A DNA stretch of 64,000 nucleotides, taken from assembly GCF_046630445.1 (NCBI RefSeq), contig NC_092336.1:503145001-503209000 (forward strand), read 5' to 3'. Below, piece by piece: positions 49,400-61,545 of the stretch (position 1 is its first letter; each line of letters opens with the position of its first letter). The DNA is from Rutidosis leptorrhynchoides (Eukaryota > Streptophyta > Magnoliopsida > Asterales > Asteraceae). The position numbers and the translations under genes were made by a program. The notes under the pieces are model-generated. The model saw only the letters and a list, made by a program, of their open reading frames with translations, was not told where the DNA came from and did not search any database.

Positions 49400-51847
49400 T
49401 GTAGCGACCCCGACAAATCGTCAAGTGACGGCGTCGGCTACGTGGGTCCCATTACCTGATTATAAGTCTTTTAGATAACTTTTGACCAAAATATGTCGCC
49501 TTCATTTCAAAATAAAGATTGTTTCAAAGTTTACAAGAATTGTTCAACCAATAGTTAAGTTACAACGTTATAATACGAATGAAATCTAGGCGACACGGTT
49601 TAAAGTAAAGTCAAAAGACGCTCCATGAAATGCACGTATACTCGACATCCAATGCAAGTATCAAATAATGAGCGGAAGCATGTATCACATATCGTGCAAG
49701 ACCTGAGAAAAACATAGAAATCTGTCCACGAAAACGTTGGTGAAATCATAGGTTTAAGTAAGTAAGTGAGTAAAAGTACGTAAGTCGAACCACAAGGTTT
49801 GCAAAGTTGAAATAATAGTAATACATTCTAAAAGTTAATATTCACGAGCACCCAATTATCAAATCTTAACATTCCATCCATTGTATACCCCATCCATAGT
49901 GCTAGAACAAACACTGATTCTCGAAAATATATTTCATCCGTAGACGGTAGCGAACCGTCAGAGATGAGGGTTGTCAACCCATATGGCCATATAACATAAG
50001 TTCTCGCTTACACCCGTCAAGTGTAACTAATGATAATCGAATTGAGGATTTTTGTTCTAAACTCGTATGTAGAATGTTTGTTTTCCCGTTCTTGTGTTCA
50101 CTTAGTTCAAAAGAATCGTTTATGTTTTCTCATCCCAAATATAAGTTCAAAAAGAGTAAAAGTGGGACTATGATCTCACCTTGAGTGCGAGAGTTATAAA
50201 AGTACTTCAACAAGTAAACGCGTGCAAAGACAAGGCTAGTCTTGACCTAAACATATAGGTTATATCAATAACGGTAAACACAAACGGTCAAAGATGTTCA
50301 ATTAGTCCTATGGCTCGTTACGACTCGATTATATTAACATGTGAATCAACTAGTCAAGTTTCATGCAAGATACAAGTAAATAATCATGTTAGAAAGGTTG
50401 CATAAGTATTTGGTTAAGTTTGACAAAAAGTCAAACTTGGTCGGGTCAAAGTCAACGGAAAAGTCAACGGGGTCGGGTTGGGTATCCGACAATTTTTATA
50501 AGTTATATAATCATATATGAGCATGTTAGCCAAGTTTTATGTTAATCGGAGGTCCGTAGCATAGTAAACATTTTACGTCAAAAGATCAAAGCAAACAGCC
50601 CATTTTAGTGTATCAGGACGGTGTCCCAAAAATCAGGACGGTGTCCTGATATGAAGAGTGGGACGGCGTCCCAAATATCAAGACGGCGTCCCAATATGAA
50701 GAGTGGGACGGCGTCCCAAATATCAGGACGGCGTCCCAATTGCCTTCCAGGCCCTGTTTGCTGAATTTCTCAAGTGCACGACCCAAACTTCAAACAATCA
50801 CAATTTATGATCCGCAAACAATTAGAACAGGTATTTTATATCATCGGAAAGCTATTTCGACAAGGAATACAAATAACCACATATCATAAATAAAAATCAT
50901 CATTTAAGACAACAAAAACCTCGTCGAAAGTTCGTTAAACGTTCCAAATCAAGGTTTCAAGTTCATCAATTGCAATTTAAGTTTCGGGAATCCAATTTAT
51001 ACATATGATATGCCGTTTTGAAGGTAATGAAACATGTAATACAACTAAATACTTACTAACAACATTTCATGGCATTCAAATCATCAAAAGTTCATTTAAA
51101 GTCTATCAAACTCTAACAAAAATTCACAAAAATCAATAGTCATGAGTTTGATGTTTCCTTAATCAACCTATACATCAAAACGAAGCTAAAGATACTAGTA
51201 ACACTTTTAAAACATGCACTTTAACAATCTAACAACATTTGATCATCCAAAATCAAGGATTTAGCAAGAAATTTTCATATTGAACTAGTTACACCAAAAA
51301 CAACGAATCGGGCATACAAATTACATACACGACATCACAATGAGCCATAGACACTAATTAACAACTTTATAAGTCAAGAACACGAATTTAAAGAAATCTA
51401 GTGTTTTAGAAATGTTACCCAAAATCGAAGTAGTTAGCATCAAATCGAAGAGGATGATGAGAGGATCAAGAATATGTAGTTTGTTTTGATGTTTACTTCC
51501 TTGGTGAGATTTGGATGATGATTTTATGTTTGAGAAATGAGAGAGTTTGAAAGTATCAAAAATGGAAAAGGGAGGATGAATGAAAGGGATGAAGGAGGTT
51601 GACTCTTTGACCTAGTCAAAAGTTTGATACTTTGGCAAGTTTGGTCCCTCAACTTTGAATCGGGTGCGGAAAATAACCGAACGAATTATTTTAAGTTACA
51701 CGGGAGTACGGGAGATATTAAAATCCGATAACGAAAATATTTAAAATGTTACATAACAAAGGATACGAATTTAGATACGAAGGGTATTATTTAAAAAGAA
51801 AAAGACGGGCGTTAAAATAATTTAACGGAAAAATGCGGGATGTTACA
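49400..51847 (-). mobile_element. Element C: 3' LTR
   Basis: From TGTAGCGACCCC to GCGGGATGTTACA. It holds a run of GGGACGGCGTCCC-type palindromes (about 50622-50740). Confidence 0.9.
50622..50740. repeat. Tandem palindromic module in LTR C
   Basis: About six copies of GGACGGCGTCCC/GGACGGTGTCC words separated by AAATATCA and TATGAAGAGTG spacers. The near-identical run in the other C LTR is at about 56971-57089. Confidence 0.85.
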
Positions 51848-54318
51848 TTATCCACACCTCAAAAGAAATTTCGTCTCGAAATTTAGTTGAAAGTAGTAGT
51901 CGATATCTCCTACTCGAGACTTTACGTTGTCAATGCTATGAATAAGTGAAAGTACGTCCTTGAGTGTTCTCATGAATTTGGATAGTCAGGGTTTTACGTT
52001 GTATTAAGGTTTGGTTTTACGATCCCCAGTTTCAACTGGTTTTCCCCTATGAAGAGAAGTTTGTCATCAATAGTTGATGTATCTAGCAGGATTGCACGTT
52101 CCTGTTCCGCAGGACACGTTTCTAAGTTTGTTACACGAAAAGTAGGGTAAACGGAAACTTAATTGCATCGGAAGTTCTAAACGGTAGGAAGAGGTTCCAA
52201 TACGCCCCAAGGTTTCAAAAGGTTCAATATTGCAGATATAGCCTTTCTCGATTTCCTAAAATGGATTTCACCTTTCCAAGGTGCGGTTTCTCAATATTAC
52301 GCGATTACACACTGGGATTTGTGAGGTTTTCATCTAAGTTTGGTATAACTCTTCTGGCGACCATGGGTTGTCTCTAGCCCTCCTCGGACTTGAACGATCT
52401 CAATTGTTGTTTCTTGATGGAGTTCAGATTCGGCGATTTGCTTGCCGCATGCTTTGGTTAAATGAACAGGGGTATGACATTAGCGGTCATATAGGGTTTC
52501 GGAAGTGCTGCGTTAATATACGAGTGATAGCTGTCGTCGTAAAAGGAACTACTAAAGGTGACAATACCAGTCTGTAACATGTCTTTCTAAGATTGAATCG
52601 TACGTTTGCTCGGTTCGTCGGTTGTGGGAGATACGCGGTACGTATGTCCAAGTGGGTTTCCAAGGTTTCTTGCAAAACTAGAAGCGATACGAGTATTTTG
52701 ATCCGAGGTAATTGGCAATGGTACACCGTGTTAGAATAGGATCTCTTAAGATATGTTTGAACAAGTCAGTTAGGGTTCGAAAAAAAAAATGTTCGTTAGG
52801 ACTATTCACCCTCGTGGCGAATACTAAGGTAATATGAGGAATTTCTCTATCCATGGAGAAATGTTACAAGGAGTTCCCTTAAACGGAAGTGCGAGCGATA
52901 AAGATAGGAGTGAAACGAGGACTTAGAATAGGATGAGCTTACATCTCGAGGTTGCCATAACGTGCCTCTAGTTGTCAACAAAAAAAAAATGAAGTCTGAA
53001 AGAGAAACGAGATAGTACACGTAATTGTATAGTTCGGGGTTGAATAATGGTTGGACGATTATCAGCGACGCAAGGGCGTTAAGTCAAAGAAGAGTGAAGT
53101 ATCGTTGGATTGTGTGTTATCTTAAATTCCAGTAATATCAGACGGTAACGGTGAAATAACATAGGTATGTAGTGTGGTACGTGATGACGAGAAAGTTGAT
53201 CGGATCCACAATTTAGTATTCGAATTCTTCGCGCAAAATAACGAATTTTAGTTACGTTGATTTTGAGTCGAGAGAGTATGCCTTTCGGCGTTCAAGTAGA
53301 AATATTTCCATGTTTGAGTTCCATCTAGTGCTATACGAATTTAGCTAGGAAGGTTGGTGTGAAGAATCACGTTCAAGGCTCAGACATGAAGAGGTTTAAA
53401 GTTGTGTAACACGAGAAAAGTCAGAAATGAATCTTTGGTAACAACCGGTGAGATCTAAGATTTTTACGAATACAAGTCTGAGTTGGGAGAGTTTCCTGAT
53501 TACATGTGGCTTGATTTCGAGATTGATTGTAACGACCTGACCATAAACATCATGGTCTAGAAAATTGGACTTCGTTCAACAGAAATTCTCACTCAGAGAC
53601 TTTGGTATAGAGTTGCTCTTTTCTCAAAAGTTCGAGCGGGAGATGGTGATGTTGTTCGTTTTCCTTCTTTACTTGGATAGGTCAAGATATCATCTATAAA
53701 TATGATAACGAATTAGTCTATATGAATTTGCATACGCGGTTCGAGAGGTTTGTGGATACGGGCGTGCCTTGGATAAATCGAATGGTACCAAGAGAGATTT
53801 ACAACTAACGTTGTGAGTTCGGAAGATGGCTTAGGAGACATCATCTCCCTTAACCCCCAATTGGTGATAACCGGAACGGAGGTCGATTTGGAATACACAC
53901 GAGTTTCACGCAAATAATCATGAGGTCATGGATACGAGGAAGTGGGTATCGGTTTCCAACCGAAAATTATTTAGTTCACAAAAATCCATACATAATTGTA
54001 GGAAAGAAAGAAAAAAAAATTTCTCCTTAACGAATAGGTTTTGAGCTCCTTAGTTCTATAGGTGTCAAGTCATAATTCTTAACGTATATCCTCTGATAAA
54101 ATTTATAGGCACACAATATATTCCGTTGGTCACTTAAATTGCCTAAGTAGTGTCTAGGGAAAAAGTGGAGTGCAAAGAGCACGAGTCAAAGACTTGGTTA
54201 TAAAACGTCTAGCGGTAATGGAATCGAATAAGTATGAAGTATACGGTTTGTTGTGAAGAAACGTACCCGTTACTAGTCCATCGTCGTTCCGGGCATCCTA
54301 GGTGTCGATGTTGAAGGT
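51848..54318 (-). mobile_element. Element C: decayed pol remnant
   Basis: Pre-LTR purine region next to the 3' LTR, then traces of integrase, reverse transcriptase and protease in the expected order on the minus strand. Many breaks; fossil. Confidence 0.75.
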
Positions 54319-55326
54319 TCAACGGCGTGCGTTGGGGTTGATTTTCTTATTTGGGCACACATTCCTAAAATGACCCAGTTGGCCACATTCGAAGCAAGCA
54401 CCCGTTCTGTGTGCGTTGGGCATCTTTCGAGCGACGGGTCCTTGGCGCCGGTGGCGAAACCTGCCACATCCTTCAAAGTGATGCTTGTGGCATTCGTTAC
54501 AAAAAGGTAGTTTTCCGGCATAGCCTTTCTTGTCGTTGGAGGTAAAAGGCTTCTTGGCGGGGTTGTTGTTATTGTTGTGGTTGCTTGATTGAGAGGCTTC
54601 CCATGTTCTTTTGTTGTTACTCGGGTGGTTCTCGACCATTGGTGCCGGTGCTTCCATTTCATTCGCCGTTTCTAAAGTTTGGCGGGCCTTGGTTAAAGCC
54701 TCTTGTAGGTTAGTGGGTTGGGATGCCATTACCCCGTGTTGAATGCTCTTAGGGAGGCCATCCATGTAAAGTTCGACTCTTAGGGATTCGGGAGTCAAGA
54801 GATTTGGACACATTGAGACTAGTTCGGTGAACCGTTGATTATAAGTTCCGAGGTCATTCCCGACCGTTTTTAAATTCCTTAGACCCTGTTCGAGCCTCCG
54901 AGTCTCGTCGCGCGGGAAGTATTCGGTGATCATTCTTTCTCTTAATTCGGTCCAAGAGAGTGTGTGGGCTTCATCGCTTCCCACTAATTGTACATACGTG
55001 TTCCACCATGAGAGAGCAATACCGGTGAAAGTGAGGGTGGAAAACTTGACCTTATCTTGGTCTCGACAACCGCTTGTGTTAAAAACGGTCTCCATTTGTT
55101 CAAACCATCGGGTGAGAGTAACCGGTCCCCCGGTTCCATCGAAAGTGGGAGGATTGTACTTCATGAAGTTCTTGTAGGAGCAACCTTCGATTGAATTACC
55201 GGCTCCATGATTGTTGTTGTTAGAAAAGTGATCGGCCACGGCCGTACCCACGGCGGTGGTTATCATTCGTTGAAGAGCTTGTTCTAGAGTTTCGAGAGGA
55301 GTATTGTGTTGACCTTGGTGAGCCAT
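54319..55326 (-). CDS. Element C: gag reading frame
   Basis: A long open frame from MAHQGQHNTPLETLEQALQR. It has the Gag core (LTRWFEQMETVFNTSGC, LRERMITEYFPRDETRRLE) and a zinc knuckle CFECGQLGHFRNVC near the end; the first knuckle region looks altered relative to B. About 335 residues, similar to B's Gag. Kept open while pol is decayed. Confidence 0.75.
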   Translation of the reverse strand: MAHQGQHNTPLETLEQALQRMITTAVGTAVADHFSNNNNHGAGNSIEGCSYKNFMKYNPPTFDGTGGPVTLTRWFEQMETVFNTSGCRDQDKVKFSTLTFTGIALSWWNTYVQLVGSDEAHTLSWTELRERMITEYFPRDETRRLEQGLRNLKTVGNDLGTYNQRFTELVSMCPNLLTPESLRVELYMDGLPKSIQHGVMASQPTNLQEALTKARQTLETANEMEAPAPMVENHPSNNKRTWEASQSSNHNNNNNPAKKPFTSNDKKGYAGKLPFCNECHKHHFEGCGRFRHRRQGPVARKMPNAHRTGACFECGQLGHFRNVCPNKKINPNARR

Positions 55327-55734
55327 TGTTCCTTCATGAGACAAGAATATCGTTGGTTAGTATTTTCAACAATACTAACCGTGGCATGGAATAAGGATAG
55401 AGAGAAAATTTTCCTTGACTCGCCTTAAATTCTCTATGTCATAATGTCGGAACGTCCATGTGAATCACCGTAATATAATCCCGGAAATTATATTACCCTG
55501 ATTCTCATGTGCATTTAACATTACTTCATAAAGTCAAGGTGGCGCATCAACAAAATTTATCAACGTAAGATCAAGATCGAATACGAGTTAGATATGATAG
55601 AAGAGTTCGAGTATAAATGCACAATTAGTCAAATAATTCCTACTTCAGTCTATATGCCGGTTGTAGTCTAGATTCACCTATGTACCCTATGATTCGGGGT
55701 GGACACAAATGAACTCTAAATCCCTACAACCAAG

Positions 55735-55746
55735 GCTCTGATACCA
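55735..55746 (-). other. Element C: primer-binding site
   Basis: The minus strand reads TGGTATCAGAGC, two bases from the 5' LTR. Confidence 0.9.
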
Positions 55747-55748
55747 CT

Positions 55749-58196
55749 TGTAGCGACCCCGACAAATCGTCAAGTGACGGCGTCGGCTACGTGGGTCCCA
55801 TTACCTGATTATAAGTCTTTTAGATAACTTTTGACCAAAATATGTCGCCTTCATTTCAAAATAAAGATTGTTTCAAAGTTTACAAGAATTGTTCAACCAA
55901 TAGTTAAGTTACAACGTTATAATACGAATGAAATCTAGGCGACACGGTTTAAAGTAAAGTCAAAAGACGCTCCATGAAATGCACGTATACTCGACATCCA
56001 ATGCAAGTATCAAATAATGAGCGGAAGCATGTATCACATATCGTGCAAGACCTGAGAAAAACATAGAAATCTGTCAACGAAAACGTTGGTGAAATCATAG
56101 GTTTAAGTAAGTAAGTGAGTAAAAGTACGTAAGTCGAACCACAAGGTTTGCAAAGTTGAAATAATAGTAATACATTCTAAAAGTTAATATTCACGAGCAC
56201 CCAATTATCAAAGCTTAACATTCCATCCATTGTATACCCCATCCATAGTGCTAGAACAAACACTGATTCTCGAAAATATATTTCATCCGTAGACGGTAGC
56301 GAACCGTCAGAGATGAGGGTTGTCAACCCATATGGCCATATAACATAAGTTCTCGCTTACACCCGTCAAGTGTAACTAATGATAATCGAATTGAGGATTT
56401 TTGTTCTAAACTCGTATGTAGAATGTTTGTTTTCCCGTTCTTGTGTTCACTTAGTTCAAAAGAATCGTTTATGTTTTCTCATCCCAAATATAAGTTCAAA
56501 AAGAGTAAAAGTGGGACTATGATCTCACCTTGAGTGCGAGAGTTATAAAAGTACTTCAACAAGTAAACGCGTGCAAAGACAAGGCTAGTCTTGACCTAAA
56601 CATATAGGTTATATCAATAACGGTAAACACAAACGGTCAAAGATGTTCAATTAGTCCTATGGCTCGTTACGACTCGATTATATTAACATGTGAATCAAAT
56701 AGTCAAGTTTCATGCAAGATACAAGTAAATAATCATGTTAGAAAGGTTGCATAAGTATTTGGTTAAGTTTGACAAAAAGTCAAACTTGGTCGGGTCAAAG
56801 TCAACGGAAAAGTCAACGGGGTCGGGTTGGGTATCCGACAATTTTTCTAAGTTATATAATCATATATGAGCATGTTAGCCAAGTTTTATGTTAATCGGAG
56901 GTCCGTAGCATAGTAAACATTTTACGTCAAAAGATCAAAGCAAACAGCCCATTTTAGTGTATCAGGACGGTGTCCCAAAAATCAGGACGGTGTCCTGATA
57001 TGAAGAGTGGGACGGCGTCCCAAATATCAAGACGGCGTCCCAATATGAAGAGTGGGACAGCGTCCCAAATATCAGGACGGCGTCCCAATTGCCTTCCAGG
57101 CCCTGTTTGCTGAATTTCTCAAGTGCACGACCCAAACTTCAAACAATCACAATTTATGATCCGCAAACAATTAGAACAGGTATTTTATATCATCGGAAAG
57201 CTATTTCGACAAGGAATACAAATAACCACATATCATAAATAAAAATCATCATTTAAGACAACAAAAACCTCGTCGAAAGTTCGTTAAACGTTCCAAATCA
57301 AGGTTTCAAGTTCATCAATTGCAATTTAAGTTTCGGGAATCCAATTTATACATATGATATGCCGTTTTGAAGGTAATGAAACATGTAATACAACTAAATA
57401 CTTACTAACAACATTTCATGGCATTCAAATCATCAAAAGTTCATTTAAAGTCTATCAAACTCTAACAAAAATTCACAAAAATCAATAGTCATGAGTTTGA
57501 TGTTTCCTTAATCAACCTATACATCAAAACGAAGCTAAAGATACTAGTAACACTTTTAAAACATGCACTTTAACAATCTAACAACATTTGATCATCCAAA
57601 ATCAAGGATTTAGCAAGAAATTTTCATATTGAACTAGTTACACCAAAAACAACGAATCGGGCATACAAATTACATACACGACATCACAATGAGCCATAGA
57701 CACTAATTAACAACTTTATAAGTCAAGAACACGAATTTAAAGAAATCTAGTGTTTTAGAAATGTTACCCAAAATCGAAGTAGTTAGCATCAAATCGAAGA
57801 GGATGATGAGAGGATCAAGAATATGTAGTTTGTTTTGATGTTTACTTCCTTGGTGAGATTTGGATGATGATTTTATGTTTGAGAAATGAGAGAGTTTGAA
57901 AGTATCAAAAATGGAAAAGGGAGGATGAATGAAAGGGATGAAGGAGGTTGACTCTTTGACCTAGTCAAAAGTTTGATACTTTGGCAAGTTTGGTCCCTCA
58001 ACTTTGAATCGGGTGCGGAAAATAACCGAACGAATTATTTTAAGTTACACGGGAGTACGGGAGATATTAAAATCCGATAACGAAAATATTTAAAATGTTA
58101 CATAACAAAGGATACGAATTTAGATACGAAGGGTATTATTTAAAAAGAAAAAGACGGGCGTTAAAATAATTTAACGGAAAAATGCGGGATGTTACA
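55749..58196 (-). mobile_element. Element C: second LTR
   Basis: 2,448 bases, near identical to 49400-51847. It is flanked on both sides by element C interior, so it is shared by two tandem units. Confidence 0.9.
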
Positions 58197-60507
58197 TTAT
58201 CCACACCTCAAAAGAAATTTCGTCTCGAAATTTAGTTGAAAGTAGTAGTCGATATCTCCTACTCGAGACTTTACGTTGTCAATGCTATGAATAAGTGAAA
58301 GTACGTCCTTGAGTGTTCTCATGAATTTGGATAGTCAGGGTTTTACGTTGTATTAAGGTTTGGTTTTACGATCCCCAGTTTCAACTGGTTTTCCCCTATG
58401 AAGAGAAGTTTGTCATCAATAGTTGATGTATCTAGCAGGATTGCACGTTCCTGTTCCGCAGGACACGTTTCTAAGTTTGTTACACGAAAAGTAGGGTAAA
58501 CGGAAACTTAATTGCATCGGAAGTTCTAAACGGTAGGAAGCGGTTCCAATACGCCCCAAGGTTTCAAAAGGTTCAATATTGCAGATATAGCCTTTCTCGA
58601 TTTCCTAAAATGGATTTCACCTTTCCAAGGTGCGGTTTCTCAATATTACGCAATTACACACTGGGATTTGTGAGGTTTTCATCTAAGTTTGGTATAACTC
58701 TTCTGGCGACCATGGGTTGTCTCTAGCCCTCCTCGGACTTGAACGATCTCAATTGTTGTTTCTTGATGGAGTTCAGATTCGGCGATTTGCTTGCCGCATG
58801 CTTTGGTTAAATGAACAGGGGTATGACATTAGCGGTCATATAGGGTTTCGGAAGTGCTGCGTTAATATACGAGTGATAGCTGTCGTCGTAAAAGGAACTA
58901 CTAAAGGTGACAATACCAGTCTGTAACATGTCTTTCTAAGATTGAATCGTACGTTTGCTCGGTTCGTCGGTTGTGGGAGATACGCGGTACGTATGTCCAA
59001 GTGGGTTTCCAAGGTTTCTTGCAAAACTAGAAGCGATACGAGTATTTTGATCCGAGGTAATTGGCAATGGTACACCGTGTTAGAATAGGATCTCTTAAGA
59101 TATGTTTGAACAAGTCAGTTAGGGTTCGAAAAAAAAAATGTTCGTTAGGACTATTCACCCTCGTGGCGAATACTAAGGTAATATGAGGAATTTCTCTATC
59201 CATGGAGAAATGTTACAAGGAGTTCCCTTAAACGGAAGTGCGAGCGATAAAGATAGGAGTGAAACGAGGACTTAGAATAGGATGAGCTTACATCTCGAGG
59301 TTGCCATAACGTGCCTCTAGTTGTCAACAAAAAAAAAATGAAGTCTGAAAGAGAAACGAGATAGTACACGTAATTGTATAGTTCGGGGTTGAATAATGGT
59401 TGGACGATTATCAGCGACGCAAGGGCGTTAAGTCAAAGAAGAGTGAAGTATCGTTGGATTGTGTGTTATCTTAAATTCCAGTAATATCATACGGTAACGG
59501 TGAAATAACATAGGTATGTAGTGTGGTACGTGATGACGAGAAAGTTGATCGGATCCACAATTTAGTATTCGAATTCTTCGCGCAAAATAACGAATTTTAG
59601 TTACGTTGATTTTGAGTCGAGAGAGTATGCCTTTCGGCGTTCAAGTAGAAATATTTCCATGTTTGAGTTCCATCTAGTGCTATACGAATTTAGCTAGGAA
59701 GGTTGGTGTGAAGAATCACGTTCAAGGCTCAGACATGAAGAGGTTTAAAGTTGTGTAACACGAGAAAAGTCAGAAATGAATCTTTGGTAACAACCGGTGA
59801 GATCTAAGATTTTTACGAATACAAGTCTGAGTTGGGAGAGTTTCCTGATTACATGTGGCTTGATTTCGAGATTGATTGTAACGACCTGACCATAAACATC
59901 ATGGTCTAGAAAATTGGACTTCGTTCAACAGAAATTCTCACTCAGAGACTTTGGTATAGAGTTGCTCTTTTCTCAAAAGTTCGAGCGGGAGATGGTGATG
60001 TTGTTCGTTTTCCTTCTTTACTTGGATAGGTCAAGATATCATCTATAAATATGATAACGAATTAGTCTATATGAATTTGCATACGCGGTTCGAGAGGTTT
60101 GTGGATACGGGCGTGCCTTGGATAAATCGAATGGTACCAAGAGAGATTTACAACTAACGTTGTGAGTTCGGAAGATGGCTTAGGAGACATCATCTCCCTT
60201 AACCCCCAATTGGTGATAACCGGAACGGAGGTCGATTTGGAATACACACGAGTTTCACGCAAATAATCATGAGGTCATGGATACGAGGAAGTGGGTATCG
60301 GTTTCCAACCGAAAATTATTTAGTTCACAAAAATCCATACATAATTGTAGGAAAGAAAGAAAAAAAAATTTCTCCTTAACGAATAGGTTTTGAGCTCCTT
60401 AGTTCTATAGGTGTCAAGTCATAATTCTTAACGTATATCCTCTGATAAAATTTATAGGCACACAATATATTCCGTTGGTCACTTAAATTGCCTAAGTAGT
60501 GTCTAGG
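58197..60507 (-). mobile_element. Element C: partial second interior (tandem copy)
   Basis: Matches 51848-54158 with about three differences by eye. Together, 49400-54158 and 55749-60507 are two 4,759-base near-identical direct copies. The unit is partial: no gag and no further LTR follow before element B resumes. Confidence 0.9.
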
Positions 60508-61545
60508 TCACTTAAATTTCTACTTAAATTGCCTAAGTATTCGCCACGAGGGTGACTAGCCCTTACGAACATTTTTCAGTAGCCGACAAGAAACCTGTTC
60601 CAACAAACGCTTTCGAACCCTAACTAACTTGTCCAAGCATATCTTAAGAAATTATATTCCAACACGGTGTATCATTGTCAATTATCCCGGATCGAAAATA
60701 CTCGTTACACATCTTGTTTACAAGAAGCGTTCGGAACACGTTTAGACGTGAGTACTGCGTATCTTCCACAAACAGACGAGCTAAGCAAACGAACAATTTA
60801 CATCTTGGAAAGACATGTTACAAACTTGTATTGTCGCCTTTAGTTGATCCCTCTTACAACAGTAGTTACCACTCGCGTGTTAACGCACACTTTTCGAAAC
60901 TTTATATAACCACAAATGTTGTTCTCCTATTCGTTGGACCGAAGTAGGTGACAAGCAAATCATCAGATCCGAAATCATTCAAGAAACAACCTTTGAGATA
61001 GTTCAAGTCCGAGAAGGGCTCAAGACGGCCCGTGGTCGCCAAAGGAGTTATACCAATGTTAGATGAAAATCTCTCAAATTTAAAGTCAGTAACCGTGTAA
61101 TATTGAAAACCACACCTTGGAAAGGTGTAATCTGTTTCGGGAAATCGAGGAAATTTATATCCACAATATTGATCCTTTTGAAATCTTGGGGCGTCTTGGA
61201 ACCGCTTCCTACCGTTTAGAACCTCCGACTCAATTAAGTTTCCGTTTACCTTACGTTCCATGTAACAAACTTAGATACGTGTCCTGCGGAACAGGAACGT
61301 GCTATCCTTCTAGATAAACTTACTATTGATGACAACTCCTCTTCGTAGAAAGACCGGTTGAAACTGTGGATCGTAAAACCAAGCCTTAATACAACATAAA
61401 ACCCCGACTGTCCAAATTCGTGGGAATGCCTAAGGACGTATCTTCACTTATTCATAGCATTGACAATGCAAGGTCTCAAGGAAGAGACATCGACTATTAC
61501 TTCCAACTAAATTTCGGGACGAAATTTCTTTTAAGGTGTGGGTAA
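60508..61545 (+). mobile_element. Element B: decayed pol remnant, right of element C, and purine tract
   Basis: Plus-strand traces of integrase and the C-terminal region, with many breaks, then GGGACGAAATTTCTTTTAAG and the purine tract AAGGTGTGGGTAA just before the 3' LTR. The first ~30 bases repeat short words from the end of the adjacent C copy. Confidence 0.75.

Larger units (their letters stand above)
49400..58196 (-). mobile_element. Element C: Ty3/gypsy element inserted in B
   Basis: Minus-strand element with LTRs 49400-51847 and 55749-58196, each 2,448 bases and differing at about five positions by eye. The interior 51848-55748 carries the primer site, a gag frame and a decayed pol with many breaks. 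Its LTRs begin like B's on their own strand (TGTAACATCCCGCATTTTTC), so B and C are sister families. Confidence 0.85.

Noticed and set aside
52368-52577. 69-codon plus-strand frame found twice (also 58717-58926)
   Set aside because: Same sequence in the two tandem copies of element C, antisense to decayed pol; not a duplicated gene.
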